A stretch of 64,000 nt of DNA from Piezodorus guildinii (lineage: Eukaryota > Arthropoda > Insecta > Hemiptera > Pentatomidae), in NCBI GenBank assembly GCA_023052935.1, contig CM041292.1:116370936-116434935 (forward strand), read 5' to 3'. Positions 63,348-64,000 of this stretch are shown here, in pieces. The position numbers and the translations under genes are program-made. Below the pieces are notes generated by a model, which saw only the letters and a program-made list of their open reading frames with translations, was not told the DNA's origin and did not search any database. The stretch's first letter is position 1, and the number at the start of each line of letters is the position of its first letter.

Positions 63348-64000
63348 TATTGGTATACCACTTCTGTGTTACTTTTGTTATCCTAAAGAAAGCAGAAAGT
63401 CAGTTGATATTAAAAGTTTCATATTGAGTAATTTTTTTTAATGCACCTCTAACCATTGTTTAGTATCCAATAATTTAGCAATCTTAGTAACCAACTAATT
63501 TTTCAATACACTCCATAACGAGTAGATTGGACCGCCACAAAATAAGCATTAACTTACCAAGGATTGATATTGATATGCACTGCCACTTCACTTCAGCCAT
63601 AACTGACAGACTGGCTTCAAAGAATAAATGTTCAGTAAAATTTAATAAAACATAACTTTTCTTAAATTCTTTTGTAAGACAGAGGTGAATTTCTGATTGA
63701 CATTGTCTTTTTTTTTTTTACATTGGCATAGACACTTTCTCTATAATTTTTGTAAGCCTAAGTTTATAGCCTAAAATCATATATTATTGGTATACCACTT
63801 CTGTGTTACTTTTGTTATCCTAAAGAAAGCAGAAAAGTCAGTTGATATTAAAAGTTTCATATTGAGTAATTTTTTTTAATGCACCTCTAACCATTGTTTA
63901 GCATCCAATAATTTAGCAATCTAGTAACTTACTAATTTTTCAATACACTCCATAACGAGTAGATTGGACCGCCACAAAATAAGCATTAACTTACCAAGGA
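63348..64000 (+). repeat. 216-bp sequence repeated with 437-bp offset
   Basis: TATTGGTATACCACTTCTGT to TTAACTTACCAAGGA at 63,348-63,563 is repeated at 63,785-64,000 with only a few differences: one added A in the AAAGTCAG block, one lost T in AATCTTAGTAA, and a few substitutions. The second copy runs into the window edge, so the true repeat length and copy number are unknown. Confidence 0.9.

Noticed and set aside
1..64000. CRISPR arrays, operons, ribosome-binding sites or bacterial-type terminators
   Set aside because: The window is eukaryotic; no regularly spaced direct repeats or prokaryotic gene organisation are present.

Overview
This is eukaryotic nuclear DNA, most likely from an insect or another arthropod. 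It is strongly AT-rich, split genes carry GT-AG introns, and the intergenic space is packed with mariner, Helitron, hAT, BEL/Pao, non-LTR and tRNA-derived SINE debris. Both recognisable host genes look closest to insect versions: the PKN N-terminus resembles the Drosophila Pkn isoform, and the RhoGAP gene has the RhoGAP15B layout, that is, ARAP without an ArfGAP domain. Species and order cannot be fixed from this window.

Layout: 1-30,285 shows no confident host coding exon apart from one orphan promoter/first-exon candidate at 26,625-26,748. It is a mosaic of a hAT relic (3,590-4,585), several tRNA-derived SINEs, non-LTR 3' ends with target-site duplications, a BEL/Pao relic, AT microsatellites, and a repeat family of about 0.7-0.9 kb whose ends carry CTTTCACTTAC as an inverted repeat. 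At 30,286-32,427 (minus strand) lies the 5' end of the protein kinase N gene: the HR1a exon and two candidate alternative first exons. The rest of the kinase gene is not recognised in the window. About 0.75 kb away, head to head, a RhoGAP15B/ARAP-like gene occupies 33,174-58,917 on the plus strand. I could reconstruct 12 coding exons in consistent phase: proline/tyrosine-rich N-terminus, PH, PH, RhoGAP, Ras-association, C-terminal PH. Its summed coding length is one base short of a multiple of three, and the only break in frame is in exon 1 near 33,800.

The introns of this gene hold most of the well-structured mobile DNA: tandem copies of the CTTTCACTTAC family, a Helitron (43,181-44,939) containing a 1.25-kb mariner, three inverted-repeat elements, non-LTR insertions inside older ones, and a short degenerate tandem array. 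Downstream (58,918-64,000) are the 3' UTR, AT-rich sequence, a minus-strand LINE 3' fragment and a 216-bp sequence repeated at a 437-bp offset at the window edge.

The two host genes plausibly belong to the same pathway. PKN is an effector that binds GTP-loaded Rho/Rac through HR1 repeats, and the neighbour encodes a GAP that switches Rho-family GTPases off. They may share a bidirectional promoter. I did not find a wholly new biological system. The most interesting items are this divergent Rho effector/RhoGAP pair, the alternative PKN N-termini, the candidate Helentron-like (HINE) family with internal AC microsatellites, and the nested transposon histories.
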